From contig CM012955.1 of assembly GCA_000181795.3 (NCBI GenBank), positions 14,741,809 to 14,784,404 on the forward strand: DNA of 42,596 bases, in the 5' to 3' direction. Source of the stretch: Trichinella spiralis. Taxonomy: Eukaryota; Nematoda; Enoplea; Trichinellida; Trichinellidae. Below, piece after piece: positions 11,285-28,722 of the stretch. The position numbers and the translations under genes are program-made. The notes under the pieces are model-generated. The model ran no database searches and was not told the origin of the DNA. It saw only the letters and a program-made list of their open reading frames with translations. How positions within the stretch are numbered: position 1 is the first letter of the stretch; each line of letters opens with the position of its first letter.

Positions 11285-12185
11285 TGTTAGGCAAAAGCAT
11301 TTGCATACTGTAAAATGAAAATCAAGACCAAACGAGTACAACAAACAATTGTGCTCAAGTAGACCCGGAAGTTTTCGCATTGAAAAGAAAAAAAAACAAG
11401 AGCGATATTTTGTTTTCATATTTGCGTACAATAATAGCAACAGCTCGGAATATTTTAGAATTTTAAAGTGGGGCAAAATTTCAAAAACAGACGAATAATT
11501 CCCAGTTGAAAATTGAAACAAGCGCACAATGACACCGATATTCAAAAAGGATATATGTACAAAAGGAAAAACACTTTGACCAAATGAACAAGCAAACAAC
11601 AGAGTGCATAATTGTTGAATGGAATTTTTTTGCACATGAAAGAAGTGGAATAACAATTGACGACTGGCAGCAACGTGATGAAGCGGAAATGAAAACTACT
11701 TCTTCCGGTGTCAGTAGTAATAGATGGACAAAGAAAGAAAGATGTTGGAAATGTATTTTTTTTAAACAGGAAAAATGAACGCATCAACTGTGGAAAAAAA
11801 ATTTTTTTACATTATCTTTTGCGCATTTTTAATATTTTTTAACATAATTGTTTGTTTTCATTCATTCATTCATTCATTCAAGGGTAATTTTCCAGTTGAA
11901 TAGTGAAAATGTGCCGGTGGTGATGCTGTGAACAAAGTTGCTGATGGATTGTCGTGAAAAATGAAGTCGATGAACGCAGCAATCAACGATGGTTTAAAGC
12001 GAAAAAGTGAAAATGAAAATGAAAAATGCAAAATGAAACATGCCAGTCATTGGACTATAATAAAAGCGAAAACAGTATCAACATAAAAAATGAATGAATA
12101 TAAGTTGGTATTTTTTTTGGTTTTGTTTTTTGATATTGAATATTAAAAGTGAGATTGGCAAGATATATGCTTCTTTACAAATCAA
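11285..12185. other. Intergenic: 5' flank of XPA and 3' flank of the S6 kinase
   Basis: Includes an (ATTC)n microsatellite at about 11859-11880. Open frames on both strands at 11540-11790 are unsupported by homology and probably untranslated or intergenic sequence. Confidence 0.5.
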
Positions 12186-16237
<4,052 letters not shown>

Positions 16238-19140
16238 GTTGTCAAAAAAAAATCTCGGCTTTCTCGGCTTGAAAATTTGCACACTTTCAACAACAACTTC
16301 GACAACGACACTTGAGCAGTTCAATAAAATTGCACCGCATCATACGGCGGAGATGAGCGATTTGGATTTTCCATTGTCGTTTCTGAATGAACAGTTTAAT
16401 TGAACGATTAAAATTTTCTGATGAACAAAAATGTCCACGTGAAAATGACCAAATGAACAACAAAGAGATGATTAATTAATTCATTAATAATTGATTTAAA
16501 CGGTAAATGAGGAAAAAGAAAAAGTGGTGCGATGGAAGAGAGAACAAAATCGCGACGTGAGCGAAAACTGTTTTAATCAATAATATATAATGAAAATAAT
16601 AATACTACTGCTACTACTATTAATAACAGTATATAAAAGTGAATCGCGTGTTCAACGGCGTCTGTTGCAAACGCGACACATGAAAAATGCTATCAACAAA
16701 CTTTACAATTTACTCGAGTGAAAGTTGGAAATTTTTTCTGAAAACAACAAAAATCGATTCGACTTTCCAAATGCACATAAATGTGAAGAATACATAAATA
16801 AATAAATAAACAAAAAAATAGCAAAATTGTGATGATCATCACTTTACAGTAGTCGAAGAAGAAGAAGCGAAACAGTTAGTGGAAATGAAAATGGATGAAA
16901 ATACAATAGAATTGCCCAAAGGTAGAAGAAGAAGAAGAATACCAGTTTTGATGACATATTTTTGTCGCATACATTGAACAATATAATAAATTCAACAACC
17001 ATCCAACCGTAACAGTGGAAAAAGCATAACATACAGGCAAAAGCTTGCCAAATAGTGGTATTTTCTGTTTGTTCTGGACAAAAATCCTGAAAGCTTGCAA
17101 AGGTAGAATTGAAAAAGCCATTGATACTGGCAGGGGGTGTTGACCAACTGGAGAAAAGAAGATATTAGCCAGACGACAAGTGCTTGGCTGCCTGTCGGAA
17201 TGGCAACATCAGGATAATTGATTTCGGAACAAATTTCCCCCTTGATAGACGACAATATCGTTTCACATGTTCAAAATTGATTAACAAAATTGAACAAAAA
17301 AGAAAAAGAAAATCAAAAACAAAAACCCAAGCATCTATCCATATACATGTATACATTAATGGTAACAACAAAAAGAAAAGAATATTTATTAATGAGAATC
17401 AAAATTGATAACTGCGTCAGGCTATACGGAGAATATACACTCGTTCATTTATTCGATCAAAACTTGAGCAGAAAGCAGTAAAATAAAAACAAAAAAAGTT
17501 AATTTAAATGAACAAATTGACTTGAAAAAAATTGAATGAGGAAAAAAGTTTTGCATTATTAAAAATACCGGCAAAAAGGCAATTAATTATTTTCCATCAT
17601 AATCCACAAGACTGTGCGTGTGTGTGTGTGTGAATGGACTTTTCAGTGCGAAATGGATTTCACAAAACTAATATTTCACACCTTTGTCAGTTTGATTGGT
17701 GCAAATGGTAATTTGCAATTCATTTTGCAAGGCATGATACCTTTCCCTTTTTATCTGGTCAAAAATGGTCACCTTGACGCCGGTCAAGTTGGTCACTTCA
17801 TCTCCAAGCATACAGACAACAACAACAATAACAACAAGCGTTGGTCGAGACGACAGTCAATTGATCGGCCACGCAAAATTGCAGATCCAATGCAATATAC
17901 GGCCAATATAATTCAATCGACCATCAATTGTCCAGCTTGAAAACTAATTCAAACTTTGGAATCAATGTGTCCAGAGCGGAGCCAGCTGATTTTGTTTTTT
18001 TTTCAAATTACCAATTTTATTCCTCTAAACGTCCCTCTTTCCAATTCGGTTTTATATTACAGTTAATGAAACTTTCTCCTTATTAATTAATTTATATTGA
18101 TTTCAATCTGACGAAAAGCAAAGGAAAAAACTATAATATTAATAATTAAAACAAATTACAATAAACGACGACGAGAATAAGAATAAGAAACAATGAGGAC
18201 ATATTTCAACATTGAACAAATGAACAAGTAAGCAAAGTACAAATGAAGTGAATAATCATAACGGATAAAAGTGCACTGCGGCTACTTTAAAACAAGAGGG
18301 ATGAATTTGAATAAAATTGGTTCATCAAGCATGAGCGAAATAAAACTTCCGCCTGCAGTGAAATTTATGTCAACAACAACTGAATTTAGCATTCGATGGG
18401 CATATTTGTACAATTGAAGCAATTCCAACCTGATCAATCCATCCTGTGCTACATACAGGTCGCTCTGTAAAAAACCACCTTTCCCTCCTTTTATAACAAA
18501 AAATGATTAAAAAAAAAGCTTCCCCTACCTTTTTAGAATTAAATTATCCCTGATGTGAAAATCCACAACTTGAAAATATTCCATTTGGCAACAGAATTGG
18601 AAAAATAATGTTCTCAGCATATATTGTTGTGGATTGTAGTAAAAGCAAAATTAAAAATTATTAAAATAAAATTACTGTACACGGGTGGGTTGTTTGGGTT
18701 GGTATTCGAGAGGGAAAGAGAGAGAGAAAGAGATGTAAAAAAAAGCTATTCTTACCGTGAATGTCCGTAGTGGAAACTAATTAGATTGATCTTCATTCAA
18801 CGCGCAGTAATCGAAACTGAAGCACACTATCAAATCAAACCCCACCCTTGCACACAAACTCTCCTCTACAAGCGACGATACATCAATTCCCACTTTGACG
18901 CAAGCAACACCGTAGACGACAACGAACGATCAAGCTATGAATAAATAAAAAAAAAGCTAATGGGGGAACATGTTCTATTTCCATTTCAATTTAATCAAAA
19001 ACAAAAATTAGAAATTGGTATAAATATTAAAAATGGTAAATTGCGTCGTAAAATGACCAATAATTGTTCGTTGGTGACGTTCTAGAGTTGCGCTAATTAA
19101 AAGAATGCGTGCTTAGAAATTGTTACGTGCCGGTAAGTTG
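16238..19140. other. RSK 5' flank and intergenic DNA
   Basis: It probably contains RSK 5' untranslated sequence and promoter, but I see no diagnostic element. A (GT)n tract lies at about 17615-17631. The longest open frame here (17614-17940, plus) reads through that tract and an asparagine-repeat (AAC)n and has no recognisable domain. Confidence 0.5.
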
Positions 19141-19149
19141 TCGCTGCAA

Positions 19150-19161
19150 ATATATACATAT

Positions 19162-19222
<61 letters not shown>
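19150..19222. repeat. CATA/TA microsatellite
   Basis: Repeated CATA units pass into a long TA dinucleotide run. Confidence 0.9.
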
Positions 19223-19223
<1 letters not shown>

Positions 19224-19902
19224 GATTAAGCTGTACAATTGTGCAAAAGTGATAAAAGTGGAAACAAGTTAATGCAAACGGAAAACAAATGCAAAAAAGC
19301 AAACAATTTTCTTATCATAATATCAAAATTGTCGACGTACGAATAAGAAGAAGAGCAATCAGTTTATATGAGTTTTGCCTAAAAAACAAAACAAAATCAA
19401 AAATCTTCCTCTAAACAAGAAAATGCATTTAAACAAGCCGAACAAGCTTGTACACACAGACTGTGTGGGCGCTGTGTGTACAACCAACGATTGTTGATTG
19501 GTTGACTTGTCCATGTTCCGGTTGGAAAATGCTTCTCTACATTCCAGTGGTCAAAAAACAACCACTTTTCAATTATTCATTCACACTGTCGACGACGAGG
19601 ACAACAAACTGGACCCCCGGTCGTTGCAAACCACGCCCGCGTAGCCTGAAACCACTTCAGACCACTTGTCTGTCCCCTGTATACCGAAAAATCCTACTGT
19701 AGATAGATAGACAGATAAACAGATAGTTAGATGATTGACGCTGCATCGTTCGGTACAATGTTGACAATCTATTTATTCTATTTATTCCACACTGCAGCAA
19801 CCAGCTAACAACAATCCATATTGGACATTGATGGTACAGTCGAATTGAACAAATTGAAAAACTTTGTCAAATCGAAGCGAATCGTACACAATATATCTAC
19901 GC
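19223..19902. other. Intergenic, no gene seen
   Basis: AT-rich sequence between two microsatellites. One unsupported plus-strand open frame lies at 19448-19702. Confidence 0.5.

Positions 19903-19962
<60 letters not shown>
19903..19962. repeat. (AT)n microsatellite
   Basis: A nearly uninterrupted AT dinucleotide run. Confidence 0.9.
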
Positions 19963-22900
19963 GTTGAAGCTATAGAATTGCAAAGTAAACAAAGTGACAT
20001 CAAGCTCAAGTAACACAGAGCGTCGTTTAGTAAAATACACACAACTTGCGTTGTTGTAAAGGTAGGTGGATAAGAAGAGAAGAAAATTTGTACCAATTGT
20101 TAATCATTTTTCATTGTACAAATATTAAACGATGTGCAAAATTATATATATACTGTTCATTTGAAGAAAAGTAAAAAAAAATAAAATGAAAGCAAAAAAG
20201 AAAAGATTATGAAAATGAATTGGAAATGTTGGCGGACAAAGATGATAAAAATTGTTATAAACGCACACACACACACAACATTTGCTAGCTGGCACAACTG
20301 CTGCTGTTGCAAGAAGAAGCAGAAGCATAAGTAGAAGAAGATGCATCGACAACAAAATTCCCGTGTGACATTTTGGATTAAAAATAGGTGGAAAATTAAA
20401 ATTGAACCTTTTTCATTTAATGATTAATGGAATTGATGAAATTGCGGCTGAAATTTGTTCCAAAACGACCCAATCAAAGACGACAAAATATCTCATTTTG
20501 CAAAAGCCAACAGCAACAAACAGCCAGCTAGCCAGCCAGCAGGTCGGAAATTCAACCGGTGAACACACATCAATGTACACAAATTGAATTTACAATTCAC
20601 ACAAATTGGGAAACACGAGCAAAATAATAATAATTATTATTATAATAATGCGTAAGCGGGTAAAATGAAATGCTAGTTGAAAAGTACAAAGATCATTGCT
20701 CGCTGAAACGACATTTGCTTTCTAATTTGGAAAATGTCATTCTAGCTTTAATGGGAAAATTACTTTCACAAGCTGAACCGTTCCTGTATACAGCAACCGC
20801 AACAATAATGATAATAATAATAAGAGGAGGCAAAATCAATTTTCCACTCTTCTTCTTTTAAACAAGAAACAAACTCCACTCGCTAAAGACACAATTTTAC
20901 CATTCATATTTTAATAAATGAAATGGAAAATGAAAACAATACCACTTGCTTATTGAAAATCCTTGCTGTTTATTCAGTTGAGCGAAGAATAAGGAGAAGT
21001 ATAATATTATTGTTTTGTGTGTTAACTTTGCGAATGAATGAATGAATGAATGAGATAATTGAAATTTTTTAAATTGTTAATTGTGAAAAATAATAACTTA
21101 TTTTTAATGCAAAAATTTATTTTTTCCACTTTCATTACCGTACTAATTCATGCGCAAAGAGTGAGAAAAGGCGAGTATGTGTGTGTGTGTGTGTATAGAG
21201 AAGGATGAAGCTGAACACAAGTGGAAGCAGAACAGATTTCAGTTTCACTATCCAGTGGCCGCTTTGGAATGTGGAAAAAAAGAATAAATATTTGAAAATT
21301 CTTGTGTTTTTTTCAAAAGAATTTTTTTTGAAATTTTGAAAATGCAAAATTTAGCGGCTTCAAGCAACAACAACAAAAGAGAAAAAAAACCAACCAAACG
21401 AATGGTGTTCGTGTTCCAAAAGCCGCAGGTCGTCGAAAGAAATCAAATTTCTCAATCTCGACTACGTATGTCTGCTTGCAGCCGCTGATGTTGGTGGTGC
21501 TGATGGTGATGGTGATGGTGATGGTGGTGGTAGTGGCGGATGATTCAGCTTGTTCAGCATGCGCTGTTGCGTCTCCCACTGCTAACCAACTCGGCCAGAG
21601 CAGCGCAATATTCACGGCCAAATCAATGCCAACGCTGTTAAGCAAATAATAAATCTTTCCAAGACCAACACCGTCTCTCATGCTCTCTCCCTCCCCCTCT
21701 TCCTCTCCACCTCTCCCTACCCATCCACCCCCACGTTTCTCTCTCTCTCTCTCTGTGTTCAACAAACTGTCCAGCTCAACACTTTTCAGCATGAATAAAA
21801 CTATGAAAACAAAAAAAAATTAATTACAATAACAACGACACGCTCCTTTCGCTGGCTATCTTCCTGTGCAATTGCACAAAATAAATTGTCGTTGTTGAAA
21901 ATCAAATTTCAAACTAATCCAAATTTCAATCAAATTATAATAACAAACAATAATTATTATTATTATTTGAAATAAATTTTTTCTGTTTTTCATTCATTTT
22001 CGTTTGTTTAAATTTCAACAACCGACGTCCGTGAAAATCACAACTTGAACACAGTAATCCAACGTATCAACAACGTGAACATTCGTAAATTATGCAAATT
22101 TTTTTTATTTGTTTTTTTTCCATAAATTATCATCCGACATGAAAGTTACTATATGATATCGGATCGACTATCTGATAAAATGTTTGAAATAAAAATTCAC
22201 TGGATATATTGAGGGGAGAAGAAAGAAAACAAAAAATGATAAAGCACAAAACGGCCACTGTTGTAATAAAAAAGAGCATAGTTAGCAACGCAACAATGAC
22301 GCAACAAAAGGTATACAAATGATTATTGATCAATGCAAGTAAATTTGACGATACGCGTGCAAGCTGCTACGTAGTACATAGTCGTATGCAGAACATTTGC
22401 CAAGTGACATATACATATATATATATATATAGATTTAGAAGAATCATTAACAAATAAATATAGATTTTCTGATAATTTTTTATTCAACATATGTTATTGT
22501 TGACATTCTTTTGAAAAAAATTGTACAATTAGAATAGCGGATCGATAATTTCCACATTCAACAGAAGCGTTGTTACAATAATAATAATAATAATAATATC
22601 GGTTTAATCATCAATCAAATCTCAAATCAATTCATTCAGCAGTTGAATTGTTCAAAATGAAAAAGAACAAATATACTGTACACAAAAAAAATTTTTTTTC
22701 TTTTAAATACTGTAAATGATCGTTAGGATAGTTGGTATATTTGAAATCTAATGCCTCTGATACAGAGTCGACAACGAACAGACATTGCATGTGTGGATGA
22801 TGATAATTTTACAGGTTTTTTTAAATTTTTACTTTTATATTTAAAAATCGATCAAAAATTATGAAAGAAAGAAAACTCCATTTCAAAAATTTCAGTCGAT

Positions 22901-25877
22901 GATGAAAAAATTGCTCATTTTTTTTACAACAACAGTAAATTTGCATGGAAAATGATCGAGAAAAAGAGAAACATTAACATACCGGAAGCAAATGATGATG
23001 TGTACATACATATGTGCCTTGAAGTGAAAATTTTACGATCGACGTTGAACAAGAAAATGAACTACGGGGTGAAGAAAGGAAGTGAGGCAATTTAGAATTT
23101 GAAATCTTCATCAAATTCAGTAAATTTAATATTTAAAAGATGTTTACTCAGATTTTATTTTTCATTGTGCAATGAAAAAAAAGAACAACAAAAAAATGAA
23201 CAACAATTCAGTAATATTCATATTATTTGTGTCATTTGATGATAAAGATAGAAAGAATAAGTAAAAATGTGTTGTTCTCAATTTTACACAATCTCTATAG
23301 ATTCTCCTTCCACATCAAAGTTTGTTTTATTTTAAATTACAGATAAATTTAGTTTTTTAATTATAATAAGTACTTAAAGTATCAGATATTGAAAATGAAC
23401 ATTACAACGAAAAAAAAACAAAAAAAATATTATTGATAAATTGATTACCTTCAAATTGATTGGTTTTTCTGTCTCTTTCTCTCTCTCACACACACACTCT
23501 GTACAGCTTATCTTCCGTATTCAATCGTACAAACAATGGAATCAAGTTTAGCAACAAGCTTTCATTCGCTAAACAAAAACAAACAAACACCATAAATAGT
23601 AAATGTCAGCATGGATGGTCAATTTTGATGAAAAGTAAAATTTTTTAATAAGACAAGAAAAATCAAAAAAATATTCATAATGGAAGATTCGTCTCGAACG
23701 TGTCGCACGCCACTTCATCGATGTTGTGCTACACAATCGACGCAGTGAACTGTTATTCAAATTATTCAAACAAATTCACATTCAAAGCAAACAGAACAAA
23801 ATTACGCACATCAATAACGTCGATGTTTCCGTTGCTCATTTTATAAACGAACATGCTTATTTGATGATGATGATGATGATGATGATGAGACATTTTTGTA
23901 TATTTCTTTGTTATTAAAATCAATAGAAAATAAAATTTGTAGAAAGAATTTTTTGATGCTAACTGTTGAAGAAGAATTGCAAATGAATGTAATTTTACTT
24001 GTCAGCCAGCAATGTGGCCAAGATGCGGCATTTGGGTTCGAGAACAACAACGTCTGCAAGTTGGGGTGGGGAGGAAAATTACAAAATGCGATCAATAACA
24101 ACCAGTCAGACGAGAATTCATGGGCGTGGCCAATGTTCACACTGTACCGAAAAGCTGAAGAAGCAATTGTTACTGGACAGGAGAAGAATCGTACGATATT
24201 CAACATTTTCAGTCCAATAGTTATGCACAATAATTCTAAGCAACTATCACAATACGAAGCACATTTTCTCACACATCTCCAGCTGTATGTACACAACTGC
24301 AGCGTGAATAGAATAAAATAAATTGTGAATCGATATTCAAATGTTCAATGAAACTTTTGCTCAAGTGTAAAAAATGTTGCTTTATTTAAATTTATTTTTC
24401 AAACAACCAACACTAACAATGCTTACATCAAGCGAAACACATGCTTTTCTCATGTGAAAATGTTCGTTCGCAACGGCGTGCGTCACCACTTTCTGCTTGT
24501 TGATGACGACATCCACAAAATCGAGCACGCTCAGTCATCTAAAATATCGTCGTCACAATTTAAAATAAACACTTTTTTACAGTATTTTTATGCATCATCA
24601 TTTATCAGTTCAGTTCTTCAATTGAGCATAATTAAGGACAAAAACTTATATCACTTTCGTTGCACATGCAAATTCTTCTTCTTGTTGCATATTCATTTAT
24701 GTGATTGTGTAATTTATGATTAGAAAAGGAAAAGTTAACTTTTTTCCATTCTATTCTATTCTATTATTAATAATACCGTCAAAGTCAGTTTCTATTGATG
24801 ACAGCTTGTCAAAAGTATAACTTGATTATCATCAAATGACAGAAAAATAATGATAATTTGTAAATGATTTTTTTTCCATTTTTGTTATTTTCTTTATCGT
24901 TCGATTATTGTCGCAGTCAATCAATCTTTGTCAATTTGGTTTGTTGAATTGTATGCAAATTCTCAATTAAACTTCTCATCAAAAAAATTCGAATAAATTG
25001 TTTTGCATTGAAATAATGAAAAATCTATATTTAAAAAGTTGAAAAAAATTTCTTTTTTGAAATTGTGATTGCTCGATAAATGGAAAATTTTCTTTTTTCT
25101 CTCTTTCTCTCGATAGCAGCACAAATACCGCGTGATTTGACATGAATAAAAGAACTGCCCATTTATTATTCTATATTTCATTTGTTGAGCATGCCATTTT
25201 CAGGCTACTACTACCATTGTTAATCACTTCTTAGCGGTCTGTTTGGATTATTGCCTTGGAAACGACAGGACAGGTTCAATTTTCTGTTCATTTTAAGTAG
25301 AAAAATAATGAATATATATATATATATATATATAGATCTGATTTAAATAGAACAAAGTGCTATTATTGTAAACAATGATCATTGTTAATTTTAAAGTTTA
25401 CTTCTCCGCTAGGATATTACAAATCTGTACAGATACACACACGCACACATACATTTACAAATTATGTACATATACAACATGCATGTGAATATAACGTACC
25501 TATTTATCACGTTGATCATTAAGCAATTTGTATCAGATAAATAAACAACATTGAAAATTAATCTATTTCATCTGTTCAGCAGATGTTCCAACGAACATAC
25601 ACACATACACACACACAGTGGAAGGAAGTTTAAAGTTCGTTAACATTTGGCCAACATCACGCTAAAACAAAAGCAAATTTTCATTTCAATTCAAATTGCC
25701 AACAACTGAATCGAACATCATCCATCAGCTAGATGATCACTTTTTTCAATCAATATAATATTTATCTAAAATTGATGCAATTGAATTATTAAAATAATAA
25801 AACTGAATTGAAATTTCGAAATATTAATAATTAATTTTCCAATGCAACTATGCAAAATTACGGTAAATATAGGTTTT
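19963..25877. other. Long intergenic region rich in simple repeats
   Basis: Simple repeats include (CA)n near 20266, (GAAT)n near 21035, (GT)n near 21178, a GGTGAT tract near 21500, (CT)n near 21735, (AT)n at 22409-22431, (AAT)n near 22577, (GAT)n at 23861-23889, CTATT repeats near 24750, (AT)n at 25312-25334 and CA/CACACA tracts near 25430 and 25600. Two overlapping long frames (about 141 and 151 codons on opposite strands, 23841-24321) and one of 159 codons (21313-21792, minus, very low complexity) have no recognisable domains. Distal RSK enhancers or untranslated exons could lie here, but nothing in the sequence proves it. Confidence 0.5.
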
Positions 25878-27826
25878 TCACCGCACCGGTTCAGAAACGG
25901 TCGGTGAAACAACATACCCAGTAGGCGGAAGGGCAAACGGCAGAGAGCTGAGAAATGAATAAGTGACCAAAATGACCAACGACGCGCTGGCGTTGAACGT
26001 TTTGGTCTCGACGGTCATATTCACCAAGCCTGTGATCACGTTCGACAACAAAAAGTACAACAAGCCGTGCTTGTTGATCGACGTCCACAAGCAGCTGCCG
26101 AAAATCCAATTCCATTCGACATCACTTTGATCTGTGAACAGAAGAAATAGAAGAGAATTTTTCAAACAACAGAAAAAGCATGTATTACTTCTGCACAGGG
26201 CTGGTATGCTCATATACAAGCATTGGACGATGAAGACCAGAACAAAAATGGACAACGTGTCGAAAATGCACAAAAAGCACTGAAACAATTAAGTCAGTAC
26301 AGCAAGTCAATGAGCAGCAGTTGAGCACCGATTACCATCCAAATTACATACGAAGCGTTGGCCAGACGACGTGAAGGTAACCAACTGCAATGATAACATG
26401 CAAATGCGAAAGCAGCACAGAAAATGAGCAACTTGATCATTTTCAAAATTGACCAGCCGGCAATACTGTTCCGCTCGTTCAGTTGTTGACTGCTTGTGAA
26501 AAAAGCTGTTTTCAGTGGAAAAAGGCCCTTTCCCGACATCCGTCAGTATACATACCGAAAGTTGAACAGCAGACGACCGACGTGCACGCCGACCAAATAC
26601 AACGACGCGTATCCGAACAATGAATGCAAGCCTTCACGGTTGAGACTGAAGAAAGTGCGGCGTCGAGTGGAGAACGCTTCCAACAGATACACTTCCAAGC
26701 CGGCAAATTGAAGCGCAAATTCGTAGCCGACGGCGAGCAACGCTGCCACCGCAAGAGTACAGCCGACCGGCAGCACACAGACGACCACCACCAATTCGAC
26801 AGTAATCTGCAACGTGAAGCGAACGAACAGATGAATATTATTAGCATGGACAATGCGTGGCTGCAGGATACAGACCTTCAATGACGCCAAGGTGAAGAAG
26901 AAATTCCAATCGGCCCCGTATTCAGTTTCATTGACCGCATAGCCCGACCAGCGGACGAAAACCAACCTGGCCAAGCCGATCGTCGCAAGCAGCATGGCAT
27001 TTTTCAACTCTTTGCACAATCTTCAAGTAGAAATTACCAGAATACCATAATTGGATGCAAAAAAAATTTCCATATATTTCATTTGCAAACACAAACGAAC
27101 ACATACTTCGGCGTTCGCATTCTCGCGACCGGCGACACCAGACCGTTGGCGAAGGTGAACATGCCAACGCCGACGTCCATCAGACTGTAACCGAACTGTT
27201 CAGTTTTGCAGAACCGTTTCGGAAATGTACCAAAATCGACCGCCAATATACAAACAGACGTCGCGACAAAAACATAAGAACTGAAAAAATATTAATAATA
27301 ATTTTTAAATTAAAAGAAAAAAAAATAAATCAATTCACTACTGACCGAAAATATGTGATGGTCACCGAATGGTGGTCGGAGAATTGGCCAGAGAGCAGCA
27401 GTTGCACGCGTCCGGCCGGCACTAATGCCGTCGAGCCGACATTGCCAACGTAAAGCAGAGCCAAGCTGACGGTCAGCATGCAGACCAACAGTGAGCCGAT
27501 CGAATCTCGGAATATTGAAACGGCCAACACGGTCGGCAAGATCAAGCAACAATAATCGACCAAGAATCGAAGCCTACGTTGTTGATTTAACAACGTCAAC
27601 AAATAAACAAATAAACAAACAACAGAAATTACCATAAATTATGCTTGCAAAGTAAAAAGAAATAGTGGCGATGAGGTGACGTTGATGATGATGCCGCCAT
27701 GGACAAAAGAATCGAACTGCGCAACAGAACCGAACTGTGCGCAATCAACGTGAATAAGATGATCTCTTTGGGTGATGAAAATTTCCCATTGGACAACAAC
27801 AAATCACCAGCATCCGATTCGTCCAT
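25878..27826 (-). CDS. PIGW: PIG-W / GWT1 inositol acyltransferase of GPI-anchor synthesis (eight exons)
   Basis: Exons are 27633-27826, 27346-27573, 27107-27280, 26876-27020, 26556-26806, 26336-26492, 26189-26279 and 25878-26131, giving 497 residues (human 504). PIG-W is a multi-pass ER membrane enzyme that acylates inositol of GlcN-PI during GPI-anchor assembly. Landmarks in order: LWLRFLVDYCCLILPT, CILAVDFGTFPKRFCKTE (AVDF at 154-157), YSLMDVGVGMF, TEYGADWNFFFT, LNREGLHSLFGYASLYLVGV (Asn303), SRRLANASYVIW and LLYFLLSNVITGLVN. The start chosen is the first in-frame ATG, whose SNGKFSS matches the family N-terminus. Intron 4 (26807-26875) is 69 bp, a multiple of three, without an in-frame stop. 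The exon 6/7 junction is the least certain: the only frame-consistent donor (ATG|GTAATC) removes a hydrophobic stretch that itself resembles the family. Confidence 0.93.
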
Positions 27827-27919
27827 CTCGTCCAAAAATAAATAAAGCACACCGCAACAAACAACTGGCGTTGCTATTTTCTATTCCTCTCCTTCCACTG
27901 TGGCAAAAAAACAACAACA

Positions 27920-28302
27920 TTAATTTGCATAATCATTTTTGCAAAGTGATTTTGGCTGAAGTTGTCCAAAATGCAAATTTCCCGACTGGAACAACCAGCG
28001 CCAACTGGACACGAGAATATCGACGTAGGCATGAAAAATAAACAGAATTAACAGAAATAATAATTCACATTCATTGGTCATTTGTATTTCTACCTTCCAA
28101 AATCGGGATGATGCTCTGGATCGTGGAATTTCACTTTTTCGTGTATGGGCAAAGCCGGCGCCAAAACGCGTTCACTTTTGCAAATAGCAATTCTGAAAAG
28201 CAGCCCCGGTGGAGGATTTGCTTCAAAAATTGCAAAATCCGTCCTCTGGCTGCATTTCAACGTCAAATATACCAAATTACAATTGTTCAACACTGTTTTC
28301 AT
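27920..28302 (-). CDS. Small unrecognised two-exon gene upstream of PIGW
   Basis: Exon 1 is 28094-28302 and exon 2 is 27920-28004. The joint is phase 2 at GGAAG|GTAGAAA and GTGTCCAG|TTGG. The predicted protein has 97 residues. Visible features are a proline patch (ANPPPGLL) and then LPIHEKVKFHDPEHHPDFGR, a histidine- and acid-rich segment that looks conserved in style, followed by SWRWLFQSGNLHFG. An acceptor-like GTTCTTCAG lies three bases before the ATG. The stop is only 94 bp from the PIGW start on the same strand, which would fit a shared transcript, or this could be untranslated PIGW leader. I do not recognise the family. A small mitochondrial membrane-complex protein is a guess from size and style only. 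Confidence 0.42.
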
Positions 28303-28690
28303 CAACTGAAGAACAAATATAACATCTTCATCCCATTCATCACCAAATCACAAACAAACAACGTCGTCGACTTGAAATATTTAACAACAACAGCAACATT
28401 TCTTTCTTCTTAACAATCTGTGTAAAATTTTATGCAAATTTATTATATTCTACGTGAGAAAAAAAACAAAAATGTGAGTCGCATAAACATCATAAACACA
28501 AACAGAGACAACATAAATAAATAAATAAATATTTATTTATTTATTCCTTCATTCATTCACATATACATATATATACGTATATGTCATTATCTCCAAGAAA
28601 TAAAAAACCAATTCTCTCCGCATAAAATTTAGAATATCAAAGTAAATAAAACGTCTATAAGTATACAAATAAATATAAATACAAACAAGT

Positions 28691-28722
<32 letters not shown>
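28303..28722. other. AT-rich spacer with microsatellites
   Basis: Contains AAAT/TTTA runs near 28520-28550, ATATACAT repeats and an (AT)n run at 28694-28722 leading directly into the tandem array. No gene seen. Confidence 0.6.

Noticed and set aside
17614-17940. 108-codon plus-strand open frame downstream of a (GT)n tract
   Set aside because: Starts inside a microsatellite, has an asparagine run from an AAC repeat, and shows no recognisable motif.
21313-21792. 159-codon minus-strand open frame as a gene
   Set aside because: Its length comes from simple sequence (CT, GGTGAT and GTT tracts translating to Glu/Arg/Gly and Thr/Ile runs), with no domain or splice support.
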